Assembly (NCBI GenBank): GCA_040285825.1 | Contig: JAUPSS010000003.1 | Span: forward strand, 3,534,001-3,598,000 | DNA length: 64,000 bases | Direction: 5' to 3' | Source: Eukaryota sp. TZLM1-RC | Taxonomy: Eukaryota > Metamonada: BaSk clade | In this document: piece by piece, positions 55,493 through 64,000 of the stretch | Layout of the letters: every line of letters starts with the position of its first letter | Position numbering within the stretch: position 1 is the first letter of the stretch | Made by a program: the position numbers and the translations under genes | The notes under the pieces: generated by a model | The model's input: the letters and a program-made list of their open reading frames with translations, nothing else | What the model was told of the DNA's origin: nothing | The model's database searches: none

Positions 55493-55804
55493 ATGTCTGA
55501 CAGATGGACCTATGTTGACTTCAGAAAAAAGTTCAAGTTTGGTAATAAGCCGTGTTTCCTAAAATGTTGGGCGATTTGGGCGATCAGAAAACAATTGTGG
55601 ATTGATTATGATCCATTTTCAATTCCAAATTCGGTAAGCTTCACATAACTGGTACAACTTCTTTTGAAGATAGTGCTACTCAGTGAAGTTAACTCTAATT
55701 TGACTCTAAGATTACTTTGGAGACCTCAAAGAATGATTCCAGCTTGGTTGATATGCACAGTGGAGTTTATCTTATTGTTTTGGCAATTGATTTATTTTTA
55801 TTAA
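55493..55804 (+). CDS. Small membrane protein gene: first exon copy 3 plus exon 2
   Basis: Exon 55493-55633 (47 codons), intron 55634-55669 (36 nt, GTAAG...TGAAG), exon 55670-55804 (44 codons and TAA). The join is phase 0 and gives 91 residues. Exon 2 supplies a hydrophobic helix (MIPAWLICTVEFILLFWQLI) at the C-terminus after a basic stretch (R-L-L-W-R-P-Q-R), fitting a single-pass tail-anchored or small inner-membrane protein. I do not recognise the family. The gene starts about 40 bp beyond the non-LTR 5' end (54803) in divergent orientation. Confidence 0.5.
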
Positions 55805-56182
55805 TTTCAATAATCTAACAAGTTGTAGAGAACAACCATCACATGGTGTGAATATTTTTTATAGCAATTGATATCGAAAACCAAACCGAAATATTTTTGT
55901 AATGTAAAATTCAGAAAAAAACATCAACTTAAACTGAGGATCGCTTTTTGAGTGGGTTGTGAGTACAAACTTTTTTTACTCACTCAGTTTTCACTCACCC
56001 CACAAAACGCTCTTTCACAAATTATAAATACCCTTTATTGACAAAGAAGTAAGGCTAAACCCGTCTGTAGTTCTATATCAGTTCGTCTTGTACACAATAA
56101 GATCAACCTTGCTTCTTTTGTAACAGAAGAGATATGATGTCATCACAACAACTTCATAAGCAGAGACCTTATACGTCTTACA
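55805..56182. other. Intergenic region with TATA-like element
   Basis: No gene seen. AT-rich, with an imperfect inverted pair around AGTGGGTTGTGAG (55953) and ACTCACTCAGTTTTCACTC (55979), and ATTATAAATACCC near 56020, which could be a TATA box for plus-strand transcription. Confidence 0.25.
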
Positions 56183-56836
56183 TCAACCTGCTTTCTTTTG
56201 GGACAGAATGTCTATATCAATAAACTTTTCCTGTTGAAAGAAGGCACGGGCACCTTTGTACATTTGTAGCATCAGTTGTACCTTGATGGAGGATGTATTG
56301 GCTTTACTGAGGAAAGAAAACATAAATTTATTGGGTGAGTGAAAAGACAAGCAATGTGTTGATAATTCATTTGAATTGAAAATCACAGAAGTCTGTAAAG
56401 ACTTTTTTTCTTCCCCCTGCACCAAACTTCCTTCCTCTCCATCATGATTGTTGAAAACCTCCCTTTTCACGGTCCAGACCGTTTTGCTTTCTTACCCATT
56501 ATATCATACTGCTCTACGTTGTTTCCCTCTTCTCTGTTGACTCTACTGAATGTTTTTCCACTGATAACATCATCCTTTGAAACATTTATTTGGAGACAAA
56601 TTAGTTCACTTCTCACAAGCGTTTCGTTTCTTGTTCAATTTGACTTGACTATCAGCAGATGTTCGCATTTCTCTTCTCATGAAAAGCTTGCTGTCGCCTT
56701 TAAAACGCTCTTGGAGCATCTCAGACGGCCGCTTATTATTGTCAATCATGTACTTTTTTGCTTTGTGCTGGTTGTTCAGTGTCTTTTTGGAGTATTGACT
56801 ACTAGTAGTAAAAGTAGTTGGATAAGGAATTTTTGA
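56183..56836. other. Overlapping unassigned frames, 3' neighbour of the VPS9 gene
   Basis: Minus frame 56470-56183 (95 residues; MYKGARAFFQQEKFIDIDI near its end) and plus frame 56444-56836 (130 residues) overlap at their starts. The minus frame has possible splice signals (TTTCTTTCCTCAG) and looks more protein-like, but neither shows a domain I can name. Confidence 0.2.
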
Positions 56837-56924
56837 ATTGTCGTAGTATTTAGCTAATTTAATAATAAAACCGTATAGTAAAGTCTGTAAAATTGTGAAT
56901 TTAGTTAATTAATTTGAATTTAGA

Positions 56925-58727
56925 TCAAATCAAATCCTTTATTCGAGATAACGCAAGAACTGCAGCTTTACTAACATTCAAGACTTCTCCAACTGAGAGA
57001 ACTTCGTCCTCAACATTACCAGCAATAAGAGAATTCAAATGTTCAATCATGGACAATTCGATACCAAAAAAAGAACAAAAATTCTTCAACACTTGTTCGA
57101 CAGTGTTACAGTCTTTAAAAGTCAAATAATCCACATCATTATTGATCCCATCATCGACAGATGATTTCTCAAATGAATCTTCAGAAAGAGGATGTTTAGA
57201 AGCAACCTCCACTTGTGCAGTCTTGACCAGACAAGACTTTTCTTTGTTTTTCTTGACACTACTTTGACTCCTTTGAGTATAATCTTCTAAATTCATTCCT
57301 TTAATGAATTCAATTGCAATTACAGTACTGGTGATGAAATATGACGCCTCTCCTTTGATCGGAGGTCTCCAACATCTAATAAAATCAATATTAGATTCAA
57401 AATTGAAAGGGACATAATTGATCAACAACAACACCAAAGAAGGAAGGAAAAGGTCTGCGCCAAAGGAGGTTCCTATCGAGGTTGCCGACAAGACTGTCAA
57501 CAACGACCTACAAGCATTACAAATACAAACTAACTTATCCCTTGGAGCCTTTAGTTTGTTTAGATTCCCCAACCATTTGCCAGCCTCTGTCCAGAGGGGG
57601 TGACGTGATAGATCTACACTAATGTCAAGACTATCGAAGGTGATTGGAAGGTGTCTTAAATGAACAACTTTTGAGTGAAATTTTGAATCACGTTCATTAG
57701 CAACACTCTTAGTTACATCTACATAACCAAAAGGGCCAACAGAAGACGTATTTTTGAACTTTGATGACGTCACATTTTGACCTTCTGGCATCATTGAACA
57801 TGGAAAACAATAGTTATAAATCTTATTAAACACTAACTTTTCAACACAATCATACACAAACTCAGCACTAACAGAACCATTTACACATTCAAAAGGAACT
57901 TCATTCGTCATGGCCAAAACTTCTGTGGGTGCAAACATGGAGAGAAGCTTGCTGACCACCTCGGGAAGCCATTCTACCAGCCAATCTGGTTGGTAATTGT
58001 TTTTAATCAAATCAAATAAAAAAGAGTTTAATTGACGAAAGTTAGGTGATAAATCAAGAGAACGGAGTCGTGACATAAATGCCGAATAGGAGCCCTTGAC
58101 GGTGAGTTCAACTTCCTGGGACTTTGGATCTTCGTAGATGGAATTCGAACGACTTCTTGGCTTTTTTGGATCGTTTGCTAATGGTGAAGAGAAAAACGAA
58201 GGCGTTGACAACAAGAGATCCTGAATAGTAATTCGCCTCTTCCTTTTGAGATACTGTGCAGTCAACGGATGAATAAACCCTGGTTCTGGAAGAGTCGAAG
58301 ATATTAGAAACAAGGGGATTGAAAGTGATGAAGAATGGCCAGTTCTGATGAGTTGGATTCTGGAGAAAGGGGTTGACGTAGAGAAAAGAGGAGATGAGAA
58401 GGAAAAAGATTGGCACGGGACTTCAAAGACAGCTTGGTTGAGGAGATAAACATAACCGTCATTGATGACACCACAAGTACCCAGTCGTGAAATGAACTTA
58501 ATGGAATCATCAGCTTGTTTCTCTATCAAGCAGAGATGGGTTTGTACAAACGTGGCTGAGAAAATAAGTTCATCCTGTAGTAGAGGCTGGAGTGGCAAAA
58601 GGATAGCTGAAGAGTTTGGGTGGTCTTGTATGAAATCAAGTTCATCTTTGAATTCGGGTCCTACAAGAGCTTCCAAAAAGGGGGAATTGTCTTCCTCAAA
58701 TGAAATGAGGTTGTCATTCAGAGACAT
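56925..58727 (-). CDS. VPS9-domain Rab5-family guanine nucleotide exchange factor
   Basis: 600 residues in one uninterrupted frame. Residues about 390-475 form a VPS9 domain: P-R-D-K-L-V-C-I, then G-A-D-L-F-L-P-S-L (Asp425), S-N-I-D-F-I, and G-E-A-S-Y-F-I-T-S (Tyr463). The Asp and Tyr are the residues that in Rabex-5 contact the Rab5 nucleotide site and switch regions. Residues 205-390 are probably the helical bundle before VPS9. The N-terminal 150 residues (N-S-P-F-L-E-A-L start, hydrophobic strands) recall the N-terminus of ANKRD27/VARP, a Rab21 exchange factor, but no ankyrin repeats follow; the tail is charged and ends at residue 600. Expected role: Rab activation on early endosomes. Start at ATG 58727; the Fanzor-like gene ends 231 bp upstream on the same strand. 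Confidence 0.8.
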   Translation of the reverse strand: MSLNDNLISFEEDNSPFLEALVGPEFKDELDFIQDHPNSSAILLPLQPLLQDELIFSATFVQTHLCLIEKQADDSIKFISRLGTCGVINDGYVYLLNQAVFEVPCQSFSFSSPLFSTSTPFSRIQLIRTGHSSSLSIPLFLISSTLPEPGFIHPLTAQYLKRKRRITIQDLLLSTPSFFSSPLANDPKKPRSRSNSIYEDPKSQEVELTVKGSYSAFMSRLRSLDLSPNFRQLNSFLFDLIKNNYQPDWLVEWLPEVVSKLLSMFAPTEVLAMTNEVPFECVNGSVSAEFVYDCVEKLVFNKIYNYCFPCSMMPEGQNVTSSKFKNTSSVGPFGYVDVTKSVANERDSKFHSKVVHLRHLPITFDSLDISVDLSRHPLWTEAGKWLGNLNKLKAPRDKLVCICNACRSLLTVLSATSIGTSFGADLFLPSLVLLLINYVPFNFESNIDFIRCWRPPIKGEASYFITSTVIAIEFIKGMNLEDYTQRSQSSVKKNKEKSCLVKTAQVEVASKHPLSEDSFEKSSVDDGINNDVDYLTFKDCNTVEQVLKNFCSFFGIELSMIEHLNSLIAGNVEDEVLSVGEVLNVSKAAVLALSRIKDLI

Positions 58728-58958
58728 CGGCTCAAAAAATAGTATGCCGTTCAGAGTATTGGAGGATGCAGATGAAATGAATCCAGGTCTTCTTTTGTTT
58801 TTACTTTAAATGCCTACTTTCTTCAAGCATTATTCAAACTTATTCCAAGAACTTTCATTCTTGGTGAGATCGTCCACAGACGTTCTAGAATCCTCGAATA
58901 ATTGGCCACCAATCTCAGTGAGCCCATTTCTCCTCTACAACAATACGTAGCTTTGAAG
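58728..58958 (-). other. Spacer between Fanzor-like stop and VPS9 start
   Basis: 231 bp. In TnpB and Fanzor loci the guide RNA is commonly encoded at or beyond the 3' end of the nuclease gene, so this stretch is where one would be expected. No structure can be demonstrated by eye. Confidence 0.25.
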
Positions 58959-59893
58959 CTAGTTTCTTTGTGGTCTCTGGAACGCTTCTGGTCTTCTTCC
59001 ATAGTAGCACTCACTAATTGCAATTTCTAGTTGATTTAGTGATGCAGAAATGTCTCTAGACCAAACTTGATTACATTCCGGACAACTGAAATATGCGTTG
59101 TGAACTTTAACTTCACCATCAACTTTTCGATAGATCTTTTGGTGTAGCATCTTACAGCAGTTCACCTTTGCAGATGTCATGTATTCATCTCCGATCTTCA
59201 CATTAGCAAATGAACGTTGTAACCACTTGAGAAACGCCTTGCGTGGAGTTTTCACTTTTTGACGTGATGGACCACCACCTCCATTGCCAAACCACACCTT
59301 TACTTCTCGACCGTTTGCAAATTTTTTCACATTGTTGATAATTGTTGTTTTCTTATAAAGAAGTCAAATGTGTTTTTCCTCAATGCTTTTCAAGCACTCA
59401 GATATAATTGCTGCTTCAGCAATGATCGTCTTACGTTATTACCTTCATAGTCCTTATAGTCACCGATAGTTGATATTTCAAGCAGATAATGGTTCAATTT
59501 CTGCACGTCATAAACATCTATTGATGAGTGGGTCAGTGAAGCGGAGTGATTGATTTTCGTTGCTTTGGTGCCAAGTAGATATTGGATACGGTCGGCCCTG
59601 AACGTGTTCCATTGCTTTGAATCACTTAGATTTGAGTGGTTGGGGTCGATGTCCCAGAACACCATTTCCGTCTCATCATCAGGTGCCTGCCACTCAGTAG
59701 CTTTTGGTTTCTGGCGAGGTCTTGGCCGTTCAACCTTGGCTTGCAAGGTATGTTTTCTATTCCGAGTGGTTTCGTAGTAATCAAGTTTCCCTCTGGATCT
59801 CTTATCAGCCAAGGCTTCTCCAGACAATCTCACTCGTGTTGCTTTTGGGTGGGGTTTGAAAGTTATACGGACACTATCACCATTAGAAGACAT
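58959..59893 (-). pseudogene. Fanzor-like (eukaryotic TnpB relative) nuclease, RuvC half
   Basis: Frame 59893-59390 (167 residues, ATG) reaches F-W-D-I-D-P-N-H-S-N-L, a RuvC-I site with the D-P-G/N form. Frame from about 59357 to 58959 has V-W-F-G-N-G-G-G-G (RuvC-II strand), G-D-E-Y-M-T-S (alternative catalytic glutamate of Fanzors), a zinc ribbon with N-C-C and S-C-P-E-C, and W-S-R-D-I-S-A-S-L-N (RuvC-III aspartate). All three acidic residues are present. Between the frames lie a TGA and a shift, or an intron: GTAAG at 59439 and TATAAG before 59355 would join them in phase. The first pair of zinc cysteines (C-C rather than C-x2-C) is odd. Only about 88 residues precede RuvC-I, so the N-terminal DNA/RNA-binding half is missing or unrecognised. 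Confidence 0.6.
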
Positions 59894-59929
59894 GGTGTAG
59901 TCATTAGCTTTTGTTCTAAAAAATAAATA

Positions 59930-60840
59930 AGGGTTTTTAAAATTGTTTGTGATGTGGTTTTGGAGATAAAGTGGTTGAGAACCTTGGTGGAAAAGGGAGC
60001 AAAAGCAGGTTTCAAACTAGCGATGGGGGTGAGTCTCTGTCGTCTGAAGGTAGGCGGAAAGGCTTGCTCGAGGATTTTGGATTGTTAATCCGCAACGAAA
60101 GATGTAGGTACTGTTCCCTTGATCAAGGATCACTCTTCGGGAAGAAAGAAGAATGTTGTACCTTTGAGGATCACCAACCAAAAAGTTAAGCAGAGTGACA
60201 GCCATTGTATGGTGTGTGTTGAACGAAGAAAGAAGAGGTTCCCGAAAGTTCGTGTTATTGTGAAGTACAGAACCAGCTTAAGTGGCCGGTGCAGGGCAGC
60301 TATGTCAAATTGCATACGAGCGGAAGAAGTTGAGCTTCCAAGACACAAGACCATCAGCAAGAAGCTGCTGGTAGTTACATTCCAGCTGGCGGCACTTTGC
60401 ATCCACTAGTTGTTGTAGAAGCCTACTAGTGGGTAGTGGACGATTACGACCTGTTCTTGACAAGAACAAAACAGCAAACGGTCATGATGTAGAGATTCGA
60501 TTGAGCTTCTCATACACATGGTCCTTGCCAGGTCTGTTGAATGGACGTCTGACTTATGGCTCAGAGACCGCCACAAAGTCAAAACACTGGATCCAGAATT
60601 GATGCTGTCTTCAGGGAAGCGCACAGCAAAAACTCTGACCAGCAAGTTGCCCAAATGAGCCATGGGGTCAGCTTAGTCAGCTGTCCATCAATAGAATCAC
60701 ACACTGGCCGCTCAAGGAACTGATGAAGGGAGCAAGCAGGTGTCCATGACTGCATAGACCTTACTGAAAACGGAAGATGCACAGACAATCAGAAATGATT
60801 GATTTCTCAGTTTCAGTTACTTTTAAAATTTGGTTTATTT
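59930..60840. other. Region upstream of the Fanzor-like gene, no recognised gene
   Basis: Several short overlapping frames on both strands (plus 60119-60409 with S-H-C-M-V-C-V-E-R-R-K-K-R; minus 60663-60406 and 60788-60579). GC content is a little higher than the surroundings. No frame has a domain I can name. It might hold the missing N-terminal exons or the element's 5' end. Confidence 0.25.
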
Positions 60841-61404
60841 TCAACTTCTTACATCCACAAAACAATAAAACACCGACAAACTGATATATAGACACAACTG
60901 ATATATAATAGATACTGGACCTTCTTTAAGCAGTTTCTTTTCTAAAAATGGTAAACTGATGTGAAATTTGATGAAATTGTTGTTAGTCAAAGCAGTTGTT
61001 CGTTTCATCAAGGGTGTTTGTAGATTCAATAAATTCGTAAAATTTCACAATTTAATTCCTTTATTCAGTACAAACACGTTACCAAGGGAAGTCGCAACAC
61101 CCGTTTCTTCCTTTTTGTCTCTTTCCCTCTTTGACGAAGAACCTCTTGCTCCTCGTTCAATTATATCTGAGTTCGCCAGTGATTTTGGTGGAACTGTTTT
61201 TTGCGTTCAACAGATCTACCCGACAACTCCTTGCTTTCTTGGTCGAGAAGCTTTTTAAAGTCCTTCAGTACTTGTAGGGTGAGGGGAGATTCCCTGAAAC
61301 CGTCTATAGTCTCGTTAAGCGTTTGTACCGAAACACAATTCTCTAACTCTGCGTACAGAAACGTATCTGGCGGGAGAGACTCCACAAAGTCCGTTGGTTT
61401 AGCA
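60841..61404. other. Unassigned stretch left of a gypsy fragment
   Basis: A minus frame (61448-61161) has a helical acidic region (F-V-E-S-L-P-P-D-T-F-L-Y-A-E-L-E-N-C) between 61400 and 61165. It ends where the plus-strand gypsy begins, so it may be part of a disrupted gene. 60841-61070 is AT-rich with no gene visible. Confidence 0.25.
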
Positions 61405-62741
61405 CTCAATCTAATACAAGCTTTAACCCAATCAGGCCACATTAGCAAAAACCAAAGTCTTCATAAACTTTCCAAAAGCGATTTCTACTGGCCAAACATG
61501 AGAAAAAATCTCATCAAACATATAGAACGTTGTCCTACTTGTTAGAAAACAGCACCAGTAAAGCAATCAAAGACTTCCTCAACTGGTTCCCTGTGGGCTA
61601 ATCGCCCTTTCCCAAAATTAAACGTGGATACAATTGGACCACTCAATAAAGACAACAACGATAATAAATATTTATTAGTCTTCGTCGATTCATTCACAAA
61701 GTATACAATACTTGTACCTTTAAAAAAACTCAATGCCTTAGAAGTAGCAGATGCTTTGATATGGAATGTCTGCGTTGCTTTTGGCATACCTATGTCTATA
61801 CATAGTGGAAATGGTCCTGAGTTCGCCAACGAAATATTTAAATTGCTTTGCCAAAGAATGTCAATTGAAGTATCTAATTCAATTCCTTACCATTCTGAAA
61901 GTAATGAATTGGTTGAAAGAAAACAGAGATGTGATACAATATAAGGAAATTATTAATAAATTACAACGACTATGATGAATGGTCCACATATGCACCAATA
62001 ACTCAACTAATAATTAATTCAACCAAAAATAGAATAACAAATCACATTCCATACGAACTGATGTTTGGGTCATCTATCAGCCCAAGATCAGATCCTGCTA
62101 ACATCCTAGGAGGCATTTTCGATTTTGAATCCAATGTACCAATTTTGCAAGACTTCAAATTTAAGAATGACCGTCTTCAAAAAAGATGGGAAGAAGCAGA
62201 GCATCACCAATTATTAAACACACCCAGTGATACGAAAAACATAGATGAAAACACATTTAATATTGGTGACTATATTCTTCGAAAGACTAAACAACCTAAT
62301 AAATGAGCACGGATTTTGGTTAGACTCATAACTGGTTTTAGAAACCCCCTACAACTCCACTTTATTTATAAAGAACCTGACGACTGGTGAACAAACAGAA
62401 GTATCCAAGAGGGACTGTAAAATTTACAACACTGATGCTCCTAACGATGTTGATCTACTTAGGGCAATCGCAGCTACAGATTCAGGTAAACATGTCATCG
62501 AAGAAATCCTTGACGAGTATAATACTGCTCAAGGAGACTACTGTACTGTAAGATGATTTGGTGGAGATACTACCGAGGAACCACTCCATTCTATCAGAAT
62601 TCAGAAGCGTATCAACGATTTAATAAGAAACCAAATAAACGAAAACGTAAATCTATTGAATCCAACAACGCAGCTCGGGCTCTCCCCGTGCATCAGCAAA
62701 AGCGTAATCCGCAAAGGAAGTGGAAGAACAACTGTACATAA
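61405..62741 (+). pseudogene. Gypsy integrase fragment with altered catalytic residue
   Basis: Zinc region: S-D-F-Y-W-P-N-M then C-P-T-C directly followed by TAG (61542). Core: V-D-T-I-G-P (first aspartate, about 61625), H-S-G-N-G-P-E-F where related copies have H-S-D-N-G-P-E-F, so the second catalytic aspartate is glycine, and N-E-L-V-E-R-K with the glutamate. A shift near 61940 is followed by L-M-F-G-S-S-I-S-P-R-S-D-P (62061-62306), and a basic tail to 62741. It leads to a polypurine tract and LTR, so it is the 3' end of an element truncated on the left. Confidence 0.8.
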
Positions 62742-62769
62742 TTTTAATTAAGAAAACAGGAGAAGGTAG

Positions 62770-62899
62770 TGTAGGTATCTCACTAGTGAGTACCTAAGTA
62801 TATATATAGAATAACATTAAATAAAATTATCTTTATCCTAACCCACCTTACACATAAATCTATACTGACACCCAGCTAGCATAATGCCTAACGGCAACA
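62770..62899 (+). repeat. 3' LTR, TGTAGG family
   Basis: 130 bp from TGTAGGTATCTCACTAGTGA to ACGGCAACA, preceded by the polypurine tract AAGAAAACAGGAGAAGGTAG. It lies within a DDE transposase relic on the opposite strand. Confidence 0.75.
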
Positions 62900-63800
62900 A
62901 ATAAAAACATAGGAACATCGATTTTTGCATCAGGACCACCTGTCAGCTTGACTACTAGCGTCATTCCTTGCGATTCACTTACGACGTCTGCACATCGAAC
63001 TTCTTCATCTCCAACAAACCCTAAAGTCTTCCCATTGTCCATGTTAATTCTGAAATGTGTTTAATTGAAGTTAGAAATAAGAACATCTTCCAAGCTTTCC
63101 GCAAACCTGCGAGAAACAGTTTCTAAATGACACGCCACAGCTCGTTCAATTTGCTCCAGTTTAACAACACCCACAGAAAGTTTTCCTGTCTGTGTACGGT
63201 TGACAATATGTCTTTGTCGTAAACTGCTGTATCCATTTTGTTTGGATTCTTTCGGCAAGTGGTTTTATGCTTTTGTTTTGAGTATCTATTGGATCATGTC
63301 AATTTCTTTCAATTGGGATGGGTACTTTCTCTAAGAATGTGCAAAGCAACCTCTAGTAAGATGCTGGAATCAAGCTTACAGCACACCTTCTTCATAAGCT
63401 CGAATTCTCTTAGAAGATGTTTGTAGAGCCATTCAACTTAAGCAGCTGTTTTTCTTCCTCTTCCAGTTCTGGTCTTTAGCAACAGTTTTTTGACTGTTCT
63501 GCCCTGTTTCCGTTGAATGGAAATTTTTTCTGTTTCGAGGCTTTTCAAAAATGAATGACGTCCACCAGTTTGAAGCTTTCTTAATATTGGCGTTTGCAGA
63601 AGATCTAAAGTGTTCAGGAAACTGTTTGACAGCAGCTGCCATTAATCCTCTTTCAGTGGCTTCTTCTATAGCCCAGTTCTTTATCCACTGTAGAACAGAT
63701 TTTCGGGCTTGTTTTGTGGATACTTGTTGTATTCTTCTTTTGGAACCGACAGTGGAAGAAATTATTTCAGCAACAGGAGAGGTATCAGATTCGTTGATTC
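62900..63800 (-). pseudogene. DDE transposase relic (mariner/pogo-like superfamily)
   Basis: From about 63795 leftwards the minus strand reads I-I-S-S-T-V-G-S-K-R-R, then A-A-A-V-K-Q-F-P-E-H-F-R, A-N-A-N-I-K-K-A-S-N-W-W, a helix-turn-helix pattern found in DDE transposases of this type. Frame 63642-63433 ends the N-terminal part. A later frame, 63042 to about 62900, carries M-T-L-V-V-K-L-T-G-G-P-D-A-K-I-D-V-P, resembling the strand before the second catalytic aspartate. The gap contains shifts and stops (63258-63061 and others). The right part of the catalytic domain is lost where the LTR begins. Confidence 0.5.
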
Positions 63801-64000
63801 AGGCTCAGTAGCACATATATATAGATGGTTGTTCCACGTCTTCATCAAGAGGTGTAATGCGGGAAAATGCCTGGGGAAGAGGATACCCCGAAAAGCGGTT
63901 ATTCATAAATATATGTAATGAAGAATTGGAATTATTACAGTGTACACTTTATTGAATAAATACATTTTTGTTTTGAGCTTGAAGAAATAAAGGGTTGAAA
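63801..64000. other. Window end, nothing recognised
   Basis: AT-rich, with a TATATATAG run near 63815 and AATAAA-like motifs near 63955. No gene can be supported. Confidence 0.2.

Larger units (their letters stand above)
54844..55669 (+). repeat. Three 275-bp tandem repeats of 5' flank, first exon and intron
   Basis: Units start at 54844, 55119 and 55394 and are almost identical (one clear difference, AAAAAAATTG versus AAAACAATTG, in unit 1). Each contains about 99 bp of flank, a 141-bp exon and a 36-bp GTAAG...TTTTGAAG intron. The repeat edge coincides with the intron's 3' splice site. Confidence 0.85.

Noticed and set aside
60119-60409. Plus frame with C-x2-C and basic residues as a transposase zinc finger
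   Set aside because: Only one possible C-x2-C pair and no catalytic motif; overlapping frames on the other strand are equally open.
1-64000. rRNA, tRNA genes or prokaryotic operon structure
   Set aside because: No tRNA or rRNA sequence was recognised by eye, and introns, LTR and non-LTR elements show eukaryotic DNA. A tRNAscan or Rfam run would be needed to exclude small RNAs.

Overview
The window is AT-rich eukaryotic DNA dominated by retrotransposon remains. Canonical GT..AG introns can be inferred (36 nt in the small gene near 55 kb, about 46 nt near 49.9 kb), which suggests an organism with very short introns. Host-type genes are an SRF-like MADS-box factor, a TALE homeodomain factor and a VPS9-domain Rab5-family exchange factor. 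Together they point to an opisthokont-like lineage (animal, close unicellular relative or fungus-like), but I cannot name the species. Almost all mobile-element genes carry stops, frameshifts or truncations.

Layout. 0-3.4 kb: gypsy (Ty3-type) pol remains (+) with a 5'-truncated non-LTR insertion and a piece of the homeobox gene. 3.5-4.8 kb: MADS-box gene (+) and TALE homeobox exon (-). 4.85-5.65 kb: another non-LTR fragment, itself split by a solo LTR, with target-site duplications visible for both. 6-9.7 kb: gypsy/chromovirus-like pol (-). 9.7-12.8 kb: mixed gag and non-LTR remains. 12.8-25.5 kb: tandem arrangement of about 4.2 kb units (-) fusing gypsy pol, LTR, non-LTR fragment and a truncated homeobox exon. 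25.5-29.3 kb: second gypsy lineage (-), gag to start of RT. 29.3-32.74 kb: broken Fanzor1-like gene (-), interrupted by a solo LTR and a non-LTR insertion, with an exonuclease-like broken ORF directly upstream. 33.75-39.6 kb: gypsy element (+) with 5' LTR, gag and pol. 40.4-47.9 kb: non-LTR element (-) whose internally deleted middle is repeated nine times. 48.2-50.3 kb: LTR and pol pieces and an unidentified spliced gene piece. 50.35-54.8 kb: nearly full-length but broken non-LTR element (-). 54.84-55.80 kb: small membrane-protein gene with its first exon tandemly triplicated. 56.9-58.7 kb: VPS9 gene. 58.96-59.9 kb: second Fanzor-like gene. 61.4-62.9 kb: gypsy integrase plus LTR, truncating a DDE transposase (62.9-63.8 kb).

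Three LTR families recur. The commonest (about 147 bp, TGTTAG...ATCA) supplies the pol stop codon in its first bases and the gag start codon near its end, so coding sequence runs into both LTRs. The non-LTR elements share an RT with a YMDD-type active site, a C-x-C-x7-H-x3-C motif and a restriction-like endonuclease region. The most notable items are two independent Fanzor (eukaryotic TnpB relative) loci, the triplicated first exon, and the two tandem amplifications (gypsy-homeobox chimera and deleted non-LTR unit). Some frameshifts coincide with homopolymer-length differences between near-identical copies and may be assembly errors.
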